A DNA stretch of 64,000 bases, taken from positions 6,202,585-6,266,584 of the forward strand of contig NC_052399.1 of NCBI RefSeq assembly GCF_009389715.1, given 5' to 3'. Both the position numbers and the translations under genes were made by a program. Shown here piece after piece: positions 37,199 to 48,543 of this stretch. The first letter of the stretch is position 1. Every line of letters starts with the position of its first letter. This stretch comes from Phoenix dactylifera. Its lineage: Eukaryota > Streptophyta > Magnoliopsida > Arecales > Arecaceae. The notes below the pieces were generated by a model, which saw only the letters and a program-made list of their open reading frames with translations, did no database searches and was not told the DNA's origin.

Positions 37199-37230
37199 GG
37201 GGGTGGGGTGGGGTGGGGTGGGGTGGGGGG
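37199..37230 (+). repeat. (GGGGT)n microsatellite, strong quadruplex candidate
   Basis: Six runs of four to six G are each separated by a single T. This is an ideal G-quadruplex pattern on the plus strand. It lies about 960 bases downstream of the stop of the minus-strand DUF7054-like gene. Confidence 0.85.
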
Positions 37231-38192
37231 CGAGGGGCAAAGCAGAATTTTTTTTGATAATAACGGCCAATTTAGTCATGCCAGCTTGATTAAATGAGAT
37301 AATTTCATGCATTAGTGCCCTACAGTGACAAAAGATGGTTTTATGAAAGATATGATGCCATAATAGTAATAGACCATGTGTCAACCATCAAAGATTTATG
37401 ATAATGATTATTAGATTGATTATTCTAACACTAAAAGCAGCATGATAATGGTAGAAAACCTGCAGAAAATAAAAAGAATGGACTAATCCTGGTAAGATAG
37501 TTACCATCAATTTTTATCATGCCAAAAAGCACGAGGAGACAACAGGTCTGACTAATATTTCTTATGAACAACTGATCAACCAGGACCACTAGATAACTGC
37601 TGGATACTTGATTAGAGTCCAAAACATGAACAAACATATTAGCGTAAAGAAAAGAATGTAACCTTAGAGCTTGTAGGTGCAGCAGATAGAAACCCCAAAA
37701 GAACAAATTTTTAGGCCTTCACTGTGACATTCTACAAAGCATCATGTAACCCCATCTAAACCAAATCACAAAACTTTCACCTCAACTACTGTTAGCACAG
37801 TTCCTCTGAAATAACAAGCAATGATATCTCAAAGCAAAGCTGACCAAAGAGTAAAGCCCGAAACAACTGCCAAAAAATAACATCTTCAAAACAGTAACAG
37901 TAGAAAACAGCCTTTTTCATCTTCAAGACAAATGAAGAAAACAAAGAACTAGAGACTCGAGCTTCCAAATCACAATCGAAACTTATTATCATCTCAAACA
38001 AAAAGACCCAACCGACTCAATGTAAACAAATAAAATAACATCGCAGACCCAAGAAAATCTAGCGAAAATTAGATAGAAAGCGTCACTCCTGCCGCTTCTG
38101 CTCTCATGCCTCCATCTAGCAGAGCATTATTTCAAACTAACCTCCAATAGGAGAAAGTGAGGCAGCAAGGATGACAGAAAAGCCTTCATCTT
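37231..38192. other. Downstream flank and 3' UTR of the DUF7054-like gene
   Basis: The part next to 38193 should be the gene's 3' UTR. No other feature is seen. Confidence 0.35.
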
Positions 38193-38733
38193 TCAGTGAG
38201 AAGAAGAGATCCCAAAGCCGAGGGACTTGTTAAGCCAGGTCTTCCAGCTCCCGCTCCCTTTCCTGCCAAGCACCTCGGAAGCAGGCTCATCCACCACCCC
38301 CTGCTTCTTGCACAGCACAAAGTTCCTCGTGCCACGAAAGTCGATCGCCTCCAAGGGGTTCAAAGCTGCCAATCCAGCACAAAAGAACAACATCAGATCA
38401 ATGATAAAACCCCAAATAGAGGGACGAAAGCATCAAGAAAGAATGTCGAGGCGACGCCATACCATCAGATCCAGAATTGGCACAGTAGAGAAGGAAGTTG
38501 TTGAAATCGGAGCCGAGGACGGGGAGGCGGCCCTCCCGAGCGTAGGACTTGAGGGCGGTGTGGATGACGTTGGTGACCAGCTCCCCATCGTTCACGAGGA
38601 AACGGAGAGGGCCGGCGCTGCCCAGAACGTTGACGGTGATGAGGAATCGGGTGTTGGCACCACCCCGATCGCCTCCTCCTCGCTGCTGGTTCTTCCCGAG
38701 CTTGATCTGGAAGGACGGAGCGACGTGACCCAT
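38193..38733 (-). CDS. DUF7054-like small protein (At4g22758-like), 2 exons
   Basis: Exons are 38733-38463 and 38365-38193, joined by a 97-base GT-AG intron at phase 1. They give 147 residues. The start ATG lies in GCGACAATGG, a good plant context. The core has FLITVNVLGSAGPLRFLVNDG, then VIHTALKSYAREGRLPVL, and after the intron PLEAIDFRGTRNFVLCKK. This succession of two strands, a helix and a final strand ending in a FxLC motif resembles the DUF7054 domain of plant proteins such as At4g22758, whose function is unknown. The basic, Gly/Ser-rich C-terminal tail (GRKGSGSWKTWLNKS) is probably disordered. There is no signal peptide or membrane segment, so it is probably soluble. Family assignment is from memory of the motif pattern. 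Confidence 0.7.
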
Positions 38734-39149
38734 TGTCGCCGGCGGCGGCAATCAATCAATCAAAAAAAATAAAAGGAATCGGATCTGATTTTGCTTGTTG
38801 GGAGAAAAGATGGATGAGCGCGATCAATCGGTGGTGGGGAAGGGGTGGATGGAGGGATCGAGGCCCAGGCAGCGATAGTGCCAGCCCTGCATGCAGGAGC
38901 CGAACGAGAAAGAGGAAGCCGAGGAGGACAGATGAACGCGTGCGCTGGTCGCCCTCTTCTTCGACGACGATGACGACGACGAGAAGGGCGAGGGGGATGT
39001 CAGGTAATCGCTCACCATTCACAAGAAAATACCCAAGGCTTGGATGAAGAGAGGAAACCGAAACAGCGATGGAGAGGGAGGAGGAGAGGAAGTAGAACAA
39101 GACTCGGAGCGAAGAGATAGAGACCGAGTTGGGATGGGAATTGGTTCAG

Positions 39150-39160
39150 AGGTATATACA
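39150..39160 (-). promoter_or_regulatory. Candidate TATA box of the DUF7054-like gene
   Basis: TGTATATACC on the minus strand lies about 420 bases upstream of the ATG at 38733. If used, the leader would be about 390 bases of GC-rich sequence. Nothing closer to the ATG looks like a TATA box. Confidence 0.3.
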
Positions 39161-39199
39161 AAGGAGGAGACTCTATCAGTCCGCGTCGGGTATACGCAC

Positions 39200-41260
39200 G
39201 GCCGTTGCGTAGATCTATCTACTCGCGAGATTGTCGCGTGTTTTGATTTCGTTTATTCTCTTAACAATCTTATTGTTACACGCCGCTACGGTAATCAGAT
39301 TCGTAGATTCCCGAATATTCTCAATTTTTCGGAATCCCATCGTATCGTTGCGGGCTACTGCGTGCAGGTCCCGGAGATGCCGCAAGCACGGAGCCGTCTT
39401 CTTCGATTTTTTCCCCTCTCTCTCTGCGCACGAACCTCGTGCATCTTGTTTTTTTTACCAAGCACGTAAAGAAGGCTTTTTTATCGACAAATTCTTGACG
39501 CAAACGGATTCGGACGCTAAAAGCCTAAAACCCATAGGTCCATGGTACTCTCTACCCTAGATTCCTATAGTAAATAATAAAATTCCAAAGAAAGGAGGAT
39601 GGAATGATTGAATGTGACTAAAAAGGGATCAAATTAAATTGTTCACGAGGTACACCCAGTTTTTTTTTTTTTTTTTCAAAATGCATGCACGCGGGGAGCA
39701 TGATTTGGATGCTTAGATGGTGGAGGCACATGGACCAAAAATGGGCTTAATGGAAGTCAATTCGGATGCTGTGTGTTCTGCGAAATATAGAAATATAATG
39801 TTAATTTATAACAGAACATATGATAAACGAAATAATTGAGCTTAGAGTGCAAGTGAAAAATTGTAACGATATATATTTGCTATACATGCAGATAATCTAA
39901 GGAGGGTTAGGAAATCAAATATGGGCTGAGTTCGTCTAATTATGAAAAGTGGAATTAGCTAACTGTGCTAATTGATATGGTCGAGATATAGTGCAATGTC
40001 ATCACTTCGATTGCTCGGCCTAATTGTATTGTTAAAATATGTGACAAATGCAAAAGTAAATCAAAAGTGAAAATTTCATTGAGCTTAAAGCGTTCAAGGA
40101 TTAATATGCAATGTGATAGAGAAGAGAGATCATCAAGGCAATCAAAATTCACATGTATCCTTTCCTCCGAATTTGGATATCAGAAAAGCCAATTTCCTTG
40201 CAAAAGGCTGCTGATAAATCATACTTTCATAAGCGGAAATGTACCGGATGAAGTTAGATTTTCATATATGAGGGGTATCTAGAACCAATAAACCTACAAA
40301 CTGCTAATAATAATTGAAAGAAAGCCATATAGTTGATACGATTTTTTAAACAGAATAAGGGTGTATTTGCATGGCTTATTTGTACCACTATTTATTATAG
40401 TAGTAAGGCTGTAAGGATGCTTGCATGGGTCATATTTATAATTTTCTCATATTGCTTAAGGCTTTTGTTTGAGAGTTGCATGAGATGGTAGCAAAATATA
40501 AATTACAGGAAACATAAAGAGTGTGATTGATCAAGTATAAATTAATCATGCATCTAACAACCGTTGAACGAAGCTCCCAATCTCAACCTACCTATGCATT
40601 CTCATGGACTAGCTTATTTCTATTGAATACCACCTAGCTAGGATTGCCCCGTGAAGCTGCGGATAGCACCAAGAGGAGCTTGATTGGGCCTTCAAAGCCT
40701 GGCTAGTGTTAGGCAGACTTCTATGTGTCTGGATCTATAGAGCTTAGAGCAGCCCCACAATGCCGACCATGACAAGATTGGAAACCAGAGAGCAAGTTAA
40801 AATTAGGTCAAATTAATCATTGAACATAAAAGTTGTTTCATGCAACCACCAAGATTGATTCAGACTATCACACTCCTATAGTTTATTGTGCTAGACAGGG
40901 GAGTCAAATGAGAGCTGCAGAAGTTTGGCTCAATTTCATGTTAGGTGATATTATAATTTATTATTTACAGACTTGACGTATACACATTAGAGTAAACTAA
41001 TTAATCCATACCCATATATTGGTTCTACTCGTAGAACCTATACACATTAGACTTGACTCCCTGGAATTTACCTTACTCTAACTCAAGATGCCTATTTGAT
41101 CCCTATTAATATGGTCCATCTTTAGACTACGTAATATCGCCAACGTAAGCTGGTCCAAGTAAGGTTTTGTTCGGTCCGTGCTTTCTACTGCGGCCGATCG
41201 AGACATCTCTCATCCACTTCCGGCGACATAAATCTTTGGACACGAGATAAATCTTTCGAC
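39200..41260. other. Intergenic DNA between divergent genes
   Basis: No gene was recognised. The stretch separates the minus-strand DUF7054-like gene from the plus-strand kinase and is AT-rich except near 39200-39450. Confidence 0.35.
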
Positions 41261-41267
41261 AGATATC

Positions 41268-41296
41268 CACGTGGCCACATGTGGGAACTCCACGTA
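41268..41296 (+). promoter_or_regulatory. G-box/ABRE-like cluster upstream of the kinase gene
   Basis: CACGTG at 41268-41273, the palindrome CCACATGTGG at 41275-41284 and CACGTA at 41291-41296 lie within 30 bases, about 570-590 bases upstream of the kinase ATG. bZIP and bHLH factors bind ACGT-core and CANNTG boxes. The role here is inferred. Confidence 0.35.
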
Positions 41297-41860
41297 AACC
41301 GGCGAGCTACTTCCCTCGATCAGTTCCCCCGGCGTAATATACTAATATCCAATCCCAGTGGTTGCTGACTAAACTGGCCGGCCATGGTGGGTGTGGGAAG
41401 GTGACCAACCTGGGAATGTAGGAACCCCTCGTTGAAGTTGAGCTGCTAAATAATCTATGCTCCATCCATCAAGTGGTACTGTAGCATCCAATCCTTCTCA
41501 CGATTCGATCTCTTTTTCCCCATGGAACCCGTTCTTTCTTCGCCTGTTTTAACGCGAGCTGATGCCCTTTCTTTGTAAAATATTAAGGTAAAGCGTATTG
41601 TCAATTTGTTAGAGGGAGAGAAAAGAAAAGAGTAAAGAGAAGGAAGAAAGAATACCTCCTCCTCTTCTCTTTATCAAAATTCCCTACCCTCAAGCAAAGC
41701 TAAGTGGCACCGGGGAGCACCAGCGGCAGCTTTGTCTATTTTCTTCCTTTATGCTTGGACTCTACCATCATAGCATCCTTCTTCTTCTCTCTCTTACTTT
41801 ATACTTGGAGTTGGGGGTGTTGAGACAGGTCGGTGGGGAGAGATCTGGGACGTCCGGGTG

Positions 41861-44800
41861 ATGGGCTGCTCCCAAAGTATTATTGGCGGCGGCAGCTGCA
41901 TTGAGTGTGAAGATGTGAATAACAGCCGAAAACACGGCCGGAGAGGCGGCGAAGCGGCGGCGGCGGCTTCCACCATTTCCCGGGCTTCGCCATCGCCGTC
42001 ACCCGAGCTCGTAAATGTGAGGGCGTCATGTAGAAAGATGGCGTGGAGTCTCCGTCTGATGCTCTCCAGGGCAAGTACGATAAGGCGGCGGCGAAGGCGA
42101 AGGAGAGGGGAGATGGATGATGAGTGTGGTGGTTCGGAGAACAACAAGTTGTGGCTGCTAGCAGATGCCCCAGAAGAGGCGGAGGCGGAGGAGGACCCGC
42201 AGTCGGTGCACTCGTCGTTTCGGTTCAGCTTTGGCTCGCAGGCGGAGGCCGCCGTGGAGCTCTCCGGGTCTGCCGCCACGGTGCTGCTCCTGGTGAATTT
42301 GGAAGATGAGGGGGAGGGCGCGGGGGATACCCCGGCCCGCGAGCGGCAGGAATGGCAGAGACTGGAGTCGCTGGAGAGGAGCATCTCGCCGGTCGCCGGA
42401 GCGCTGGCGAGGTTCAGCTACGCCGAGATCCGGTCGGCCACCGGGGGCTTCGCCAGAGGTATCAACTTATTTCTAATTATTTGTTCGCACGGTTATAATG
42501 GATTTGTAGGACCTCTGGAAGAAATGTGACTTTTTTGGTGGGATCTGGGGATTTGTTCTGGTAGGAAGGGAGCTGGGGAGGGGGGCGCTGAGCCGGGTGT
42601 ACAAGGGGAGGATTGGGGTGGGGAGGAGGGCGGTGGCGATAAAGAGGGTGGGGGGGCAGGACCGGGAGAGCGCCAAGGCCTTCTGCCGGGAGCTGATGAT
42701 AGCCGGCTCCCTTCACAACTACAACATCGTCCCTCTGCTAGGTTTTTGCGTCGACAAGGAGGGCCTGTTTCTTGTGTACAAGTATGTCTCCGGTGGAAGC
42801 CTCGATCACCACCTCCATTGCCATGGTACTCTTTTTTACTTTTCTTTTCAATGCTGATTTAATTACTTTGTAGTGTAGATTTAAATGTATGTGTATCAAT
42901 CCAATTACTCCAATTTTAGCTAATTTTGGTGATCGGAATTGGGCACGCAGAGAAGAAAGGGAGGGGGAAGGTGTTGCCATGGGACGTGAGGTACAAGGTA
43001 GCGATGGGGGTGGCGCGGGCGGTGGAGTACCTGCACTATGGCGCCGACAAGTGCGTCGTTCATAGGGACATCAAGCCATCCAACATCCTCCTCTCCTCTA
43101 ACAAAACTCCGAAAGTGAGAACTACCCTTCTCTTTGTCATCTCTCTCTTTCTCCCCTCCCATATTTCCCTTCCCTTTGGCTGCTTGTTGCCTTTGTCACC
43201 TTTTCTTTTCTTTTCTTTAAAACAATTTGTTTCCATCATCATATGACCAGCACAAGCTTGGTTTCTTCGGTCAAGTTGATTCCGCGGTGGGCCAGTTAAG
43301 CACCCACTCTTCCCCCCTGCATAGGAAAAGAATGCTAGCCAGTCAACCTCACAGTATACATGATGTTGAAATGCTACTGCCTCATCAACTGCCCATTCCT
43401 ACCAATGAATCATATGATGATGCACATCATATAGATAGATGTATTCTTTCATTTGTTCTCCAAGTAACCTAAAATTGGTTAAGTGAAAGAAAGAAAAAGC
43501 AAAAGATGTAGGGTTTTGGAGAAAGGTCGTGTCTGGTCCATCGTAACAAACGTCGTCTGTGAGTGTAATCTTACAGCATAGGTGGGGTTCTGAGTAAGGT
43601 TATGTGTGGACCACTCGTAACCAAGAAACATCATGAGCTTAATGTTGCTAGTTTGTTTTGAACCAAAAATATCTTCTGCTTGTGTTTATTGGCAGCTGTG
43701 TGACTTTGGATTGGCTACATGGATTCACGGACCCTCTCTACCCTTCCTCTGCAAGTCTGTCAAAGGAACTTTTGGGTGAGAACTCAGAAGAGACTTAATC
43801 ATCTGATTTTTATTGTTAAGGAAAGCTAATTCTGATATGGTTTCCTTTTTATTGTGGTTGCAATTTCAGCTATCTAGCTCCCGAGTACTTTCAACATGGT
43901 AAGCTGTCAGATAAAACTGATGTTTATGCATTTGGGGTGTTACTCCTGGAGCTAATTACGGGGCGGAAAGCAATTGACCGAAGTAGGCCCCAGGGAGAGG
44001 AGAACTTAGTTTTGTGGGTGAGCAGTCATAATAATTTATTTTTTACTCTGTTGATTTTGCTGCTAAAATTCTCCAAACTATATAATGGGCTTATTGATGT
44101 AAAAGGTTTGTTACTCTCAGATGTCTGCAATTGAAGTACTTGTGCTAAGAGTATCGGTAGACCTGCCTGTCATCTTATTCTTCTATCCTCCAGCCCCCAT
44201 TTCATCTTCATTTGCCAAAAGATTGCTGGTCTAGGTAGCCAATAATAAGAAGTTAATTATAGGAAGAAAAGATTGCTGGTTGTCATATGGTCATGGATGG
44301 TGCATGGTACTACATCTGTATCAGTTGGTATATGCCAAAAACCAACATGTTGGACCATACTTTCTTGATATGCATTATGGACCTGCCTCTAACCCCATTG
44401 CCCTGAGTGGCGAGTATAAGCACTAGACAAGTATTTCTGGATGTACAAGAAACAGTGCTTGGCATAATATGGGTGGCCTACTACTAAATCGGACTTATAG
44501 AGTAGCTTAACCAGGGTTGTTGTGTTAGGTTTCTATTGGCAGGAAAAGGAAATCTTTTAAAGAGTACTGATGCCTGTCTTCAGTTTATAAGAAAAAGAAA
44601 TGAGAACATGGAAAACAGGATAGTTGGTTTAGCATAAACTTTAAGGTTATATCTGACTTGTCTACACAGGCATCTATTATGGCCACTAGGGTTGTTGGTA
44701 ATCAGTAGCTTGTTTGAGTTAACATTTTTTTTAAGAATAAAGTTGACACGTCAACTAAAATGCACTAGCCCGCTAGCTGCTATTTAGGGATGCATGTTAT

Positions 44801-47569
44801 CCAATTACTAGGTCCTAGTTTTATATTAATTATTCTTATTTTTTCTCAATGCATGATACAACTAGCTAGAATTAGTACTTAGCTCAACCTAGAGTGACCA
44901 AGCAAATTAGATCAACATTTCTAGCACCTAGTTTTAATAATGAATAGCAATGAAACTAGCCACAAAGGGTGATGAATTGCGTGTAGAGCCTCTAGTCGGC
45001 TAGATTCCATGATATTAGCTGGTCACCTTTAACCGCCTAAGAGTTGTTGGCCCTCCTTGGAACAGAGGGGAATGCCCTTATTCCCTTCTCCTCAACAATA
45101 TTGGTTAAGGCATGTAAAACCTGCATGGAAATCTTGCAGGCATTACTTGCACCTGAACCACCCCTACTTTTGGTGCACCATCTATTGGGAGGAAGCAGGT
45201 TTCCAACACTATTTCTCTTGTGGGTCCTTTAAAAATAAAATGCAGATAATGCCTGCTATATATACATATAAACTTGTCAAGGTAATTATTGAAAAAAAGT
45301 TTAATGGCAGAATATCAACTTATGCAATGTTGAGTCGATGGGACTTTCTATTCTAAGATTTTCTTGTGATGATGGACATCATTAAATATCAAAGTTTCTA
45401 TTGAATTTGTCCATGCATTTGTAAGGTACTACATTTGATCGCTGACAATTACAATCTTATTGTGTGGAAATGTTCATTTATAAAAAAAAATCCATTAGCA
45501 TCTTCTCTTCATTTGGTACCTATGTTCCACTAAATCTATCAAATAAAGAAATAAAAGAACATATTGAGGAAAAAAATGTTATCTAACAAGTTTTATGAAT
45601 TAGGGTCCGAAAAAACTTATCCTTTGATGTACTAGTTGCATCTGCGAGGGATCTTTGTTTGTAGGTTAATTATGTTATTTGCTTTGGCTTGTTAATCTAT
45701 CATAAATATTTCATAGATCTATGTTTTTTTGAATATTTTAGAAACATGAATAATGGAGGATTGAATGCTGCTTATTTTGGTTTTATTACTTTAGTTGTTG
45801 TTGAAATCAAATAGTGATTAATGCTTCAGTTAACACTATGTATAAGGAAAATATCTTAACATGCAATCAACTTATTAGGCATAAAGCCTTGCCCAAAGCA
45901 TAAAAAGATCAAAAAAGGGCAAGCTCTTTGAAGGAACATAATCATCATCCAAATGTCATTTCTATATAGATTAGATAATCAAGACTTAGTAGTGGAATAT
46001 CACATATAATTACTTCACCAATCATATCCGATACATATGCTACCATACCATGTGATAAGAATCACAAAAATGGGATACAGTCAGAATATCTTAGCATCAG
46101 TGTGTCAAATTTGTTTGAATTCTTATTATCTTGTGTTTCCTGATTTGAATTGTTCTCTCTCTCTCTCTCTCTCTCTCGCCCCTCCCTCCTTCCCTCCCTC
46201 TCTCACTCTCCATGGCCTTGTGACTGCACAGAATTTGCACCAATCTGAGATAAAAGCCCTCTTCCAATCCTCTCCTAAACCAACCATTCCCACCAAGCCA
46301 TTTCCTCATGGGCAAGTTCGATGCGTCCCTTCCCTCACTGGCAAACACACCATGTCTACACCATGCCCAGCACTAATTCCCAATGAGGGGCTAATGCATT
46401 TCATCTTTGTCCCAGACTCCCAGTTGTTGCATCTAAATGCTTAAATACACTTTATTTTGTGATGCTGTAGTAACACCATAGGCCCCAAGTTAATTGGTAT
46501 TCTAAACCCTTACATCCTTATCCAAACTAAGAATGATGGCGATACATTGTTATCTTAGTTGTTCTTGCAACATTCTTATTACTATTTTTAAGGTCGGATT
46601 TTGGCAAAAGGTTTTCAGAGACAGATTAGGGGTACCTACACATCTGATGACTTTTTTTAGAGAAGTAGGATGGGAGTATCGGATGACATAATAACCATAG
46701 CCTTCAACATGATGGTTAATATTATTTTGTAGTTTTAGTAGGAGATAACAAAATACTTTAGATTGCAAGTATCTCACAAATGACATCTTTAAAAGGTTGA
46801 CAGTTCAAGTAGCTTATTGTAACAATTTCCCTTTGAGAATTTAGGTTTCTAACAATTACCATAAAGCACAATTTTAGATGGTTTTTGTGCATATCTCAAT
46901 ATCTGATTAGCCAATTTCTAGTTTATTATATCCAAAACTCTTTTATTTGTGAAGTCTTAAGTGCCTTTGTCCCGCTTGTTTCTTGTTATCTCCATGCTTA
47001 GACATCTTCACGCAGCAGTCATGGAGATATGACCATCAAGATTACCCTAATACTGCTAGATATATGTAATTTTCTACTGCCATAAGCATTCTGCATGAAA
47101 GGCCAGGGAGATTGCCTGGTGAATCTGAAAAACTGAAATTATCACAGATGTTAAATAATTCATCATACCGCTGCTGAATATCTACATCAATTTTGCGTGC
47201 TGACAAGCATGTAACTTTTGGCAGGCAAAGCCACTCCTGCAGCAGGGTGAAGGAGCAGTGGAGAAATTGGTCGATCCAAGGTTAAATCCCAGCTCATATC
47301 GTTGGAATGAGATGATCCGGATGATTCGTGCAGCCACTGCTTGTATTAACAGTGATGAATCAGGAAGGCCAAGCATTGATCAGGTGATTGGAATGTTGCA
47401 AGGAGAAGACACTTGTGGCGACTGGTCCATTTTCACTGGTAATGGTTGCCTTGCAGGATATGGTTCTCAGTCACACGATCCATTGGAAAAGATTGATATG
47501 AGAGGCCATCTAGCGCTGGCCATGCTTGGGGTTTCTGACACTGAGGAAGATGACTTGTACTGTCGATGA
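41861..47569 (+). CDS. Receptor-like cytoplasmic kinase, 6 exons
   Basis: Exons are 41861-42458, 42565-42825, 42951-43114, 43696-43775, 43870-44017 and 47225-47569. All introns are GT-AG with matching phases, giving 531 residues. The start MGCSQS carries Gly2 for N-myristoylation and Cys3 for palmitoylation, so plasma-membrane anchoring is likely. Residues 1-190 are low-complexity, with an Arg8 run (75-82) and an acidic stretch. The kinase domain starts near 188 ([13 protein letters not shown]). It has the Gly loop GRGALSRVY (204-212), Lys226, Glu242, the HRDIKPSN loop (Asp326), DFG (344-346) and GTFGYLAPE. All catalytic residues are present, so it should be active. There is no ectodomain or transmembrane segment. 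RLCKs relay signals from receptor kinases. The subfamily is not certain; class VI-like is possible. Intron 5 is 3.2 kb. GC content drops sharply after exon 3. Confidence 0.9.
44018..47224. other. Long intron 5 of the receptor-like cytoplasmic kinase
   Basis: The 3.2-kb intron holds no recognised gene. A (CT)n microsatellite lies at about 46150-46178. Short open frames at 45044-45232 and 46037-46444 show no family features. Confidence 0.5.
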
Positions 47570-48387
47570 ATCACTTTAGCAACCTCAAGTTTCTGTACTC
47601 TTACTCTTTATTTACCTGTTTTCCTTTCTTTATTTCTTTCTCTTTTTTTTCCCTTGCTGAGACCTTAAATTAGCCTGTTCACCGATTGTCTTCCTTTTTG
47701 GTTCGGTAAATCAAGTTGTATATATGTTGTTGGCAAAGGAAACAAAATATTTTGTCCACATGTGAAATTTATGACAAAGCATTGTTCTATAAACAAAAGC
47801 ATTGTTGTTGTGTTGGGGGCCACATAGTTGCTCTAATCTTCTCTTCTGAGGAACTGTACAAGTAGCATAATGCCAATCATTGTCTCAGAGTCTCTTTTTG
47901 ATGGCGATTTTTTCAGTTGTGCACGCAAGAATTAAAACATGAACAAGCTAAGCTCTTTTGAGGAACCATTTTAACGTTCAACAGAAAATATTAATTTTGT
48001 GGTTCAAAGTTTAACTGACATCTAGTTCCCTAGGATAGTTGATAAATCCATGGTGAAAGGTGGAACTTAGCTTGGCAAGCAGCCAAATTTCATTATAACA
48101 GGTGCAATTCTTCAGATACGGCAAAGATAAACACCACCAAGTGTTAATAGTTTACAACACATGGATATTTTAATCTAGTCTATAATTTTGATATATGATT
48201 CAGGAAATATTTGATGATTCCAAATAGATTTGTTGAAGAATTATTGGGTCAAGAAAAAAAAAAAAGGTGAAAATAGTTTGAAAAAGGAAATAATAATAAA
48301 ATTATTATTGCTACGAATATATCCATTCAAAGGGGGAAAAAAATTAAAGGTTAAAAGAAAATGAAAATCCGAGGATCCACCGCCACA
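47570..48387. other. 3' UTR of the kinase and promoter region of the helicase
   Basis: The region is AT-rich and has no gene. The kinase 3' UTR occupies its left part, with a T-rich run near 47640-47652. Confidence 0.4.
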
Positions 48388-48396
48388 CGATATATG
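48388..48396 (+). promoter_or_regulatory. Candidate TATA box of the DEAD-box helicase gene
   Basis: CGATATATGCC lies about 150 bases upstream of the helicase ATG, at the switch from AT-rich to CT-rich leader sequence. Transcription would start near 48420. Confidence 0.35.
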
Positions 48397-48543
48397 CCGA
48401 CTCACTAGTAAGGGGGACAGTGACAGTTTTTAACGCCCTAACCCGATCTCTCTGCCGCTCTCCTTTCCCCTCCTGCGACGAACCAAGCGACCCCTCCTCC
48501 TCCACTCTCTCATCTTCCCGTCCCTCCCTAACTCCCCAACGCC

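Noticed and set aside
38756-39100. Upstream minus-strand open frame before the DUF7054-like gene
   Set aside because: It lacks an ATG at its beginning, and its hydrophobic translation comes from a CT-rich leader.
41880-42384. Minus-strand open frames opposite kinase exon 1
   Set aside because: Antisense shadows of a GC-rich exon; the sense frame joins in phase to the kinase domain.
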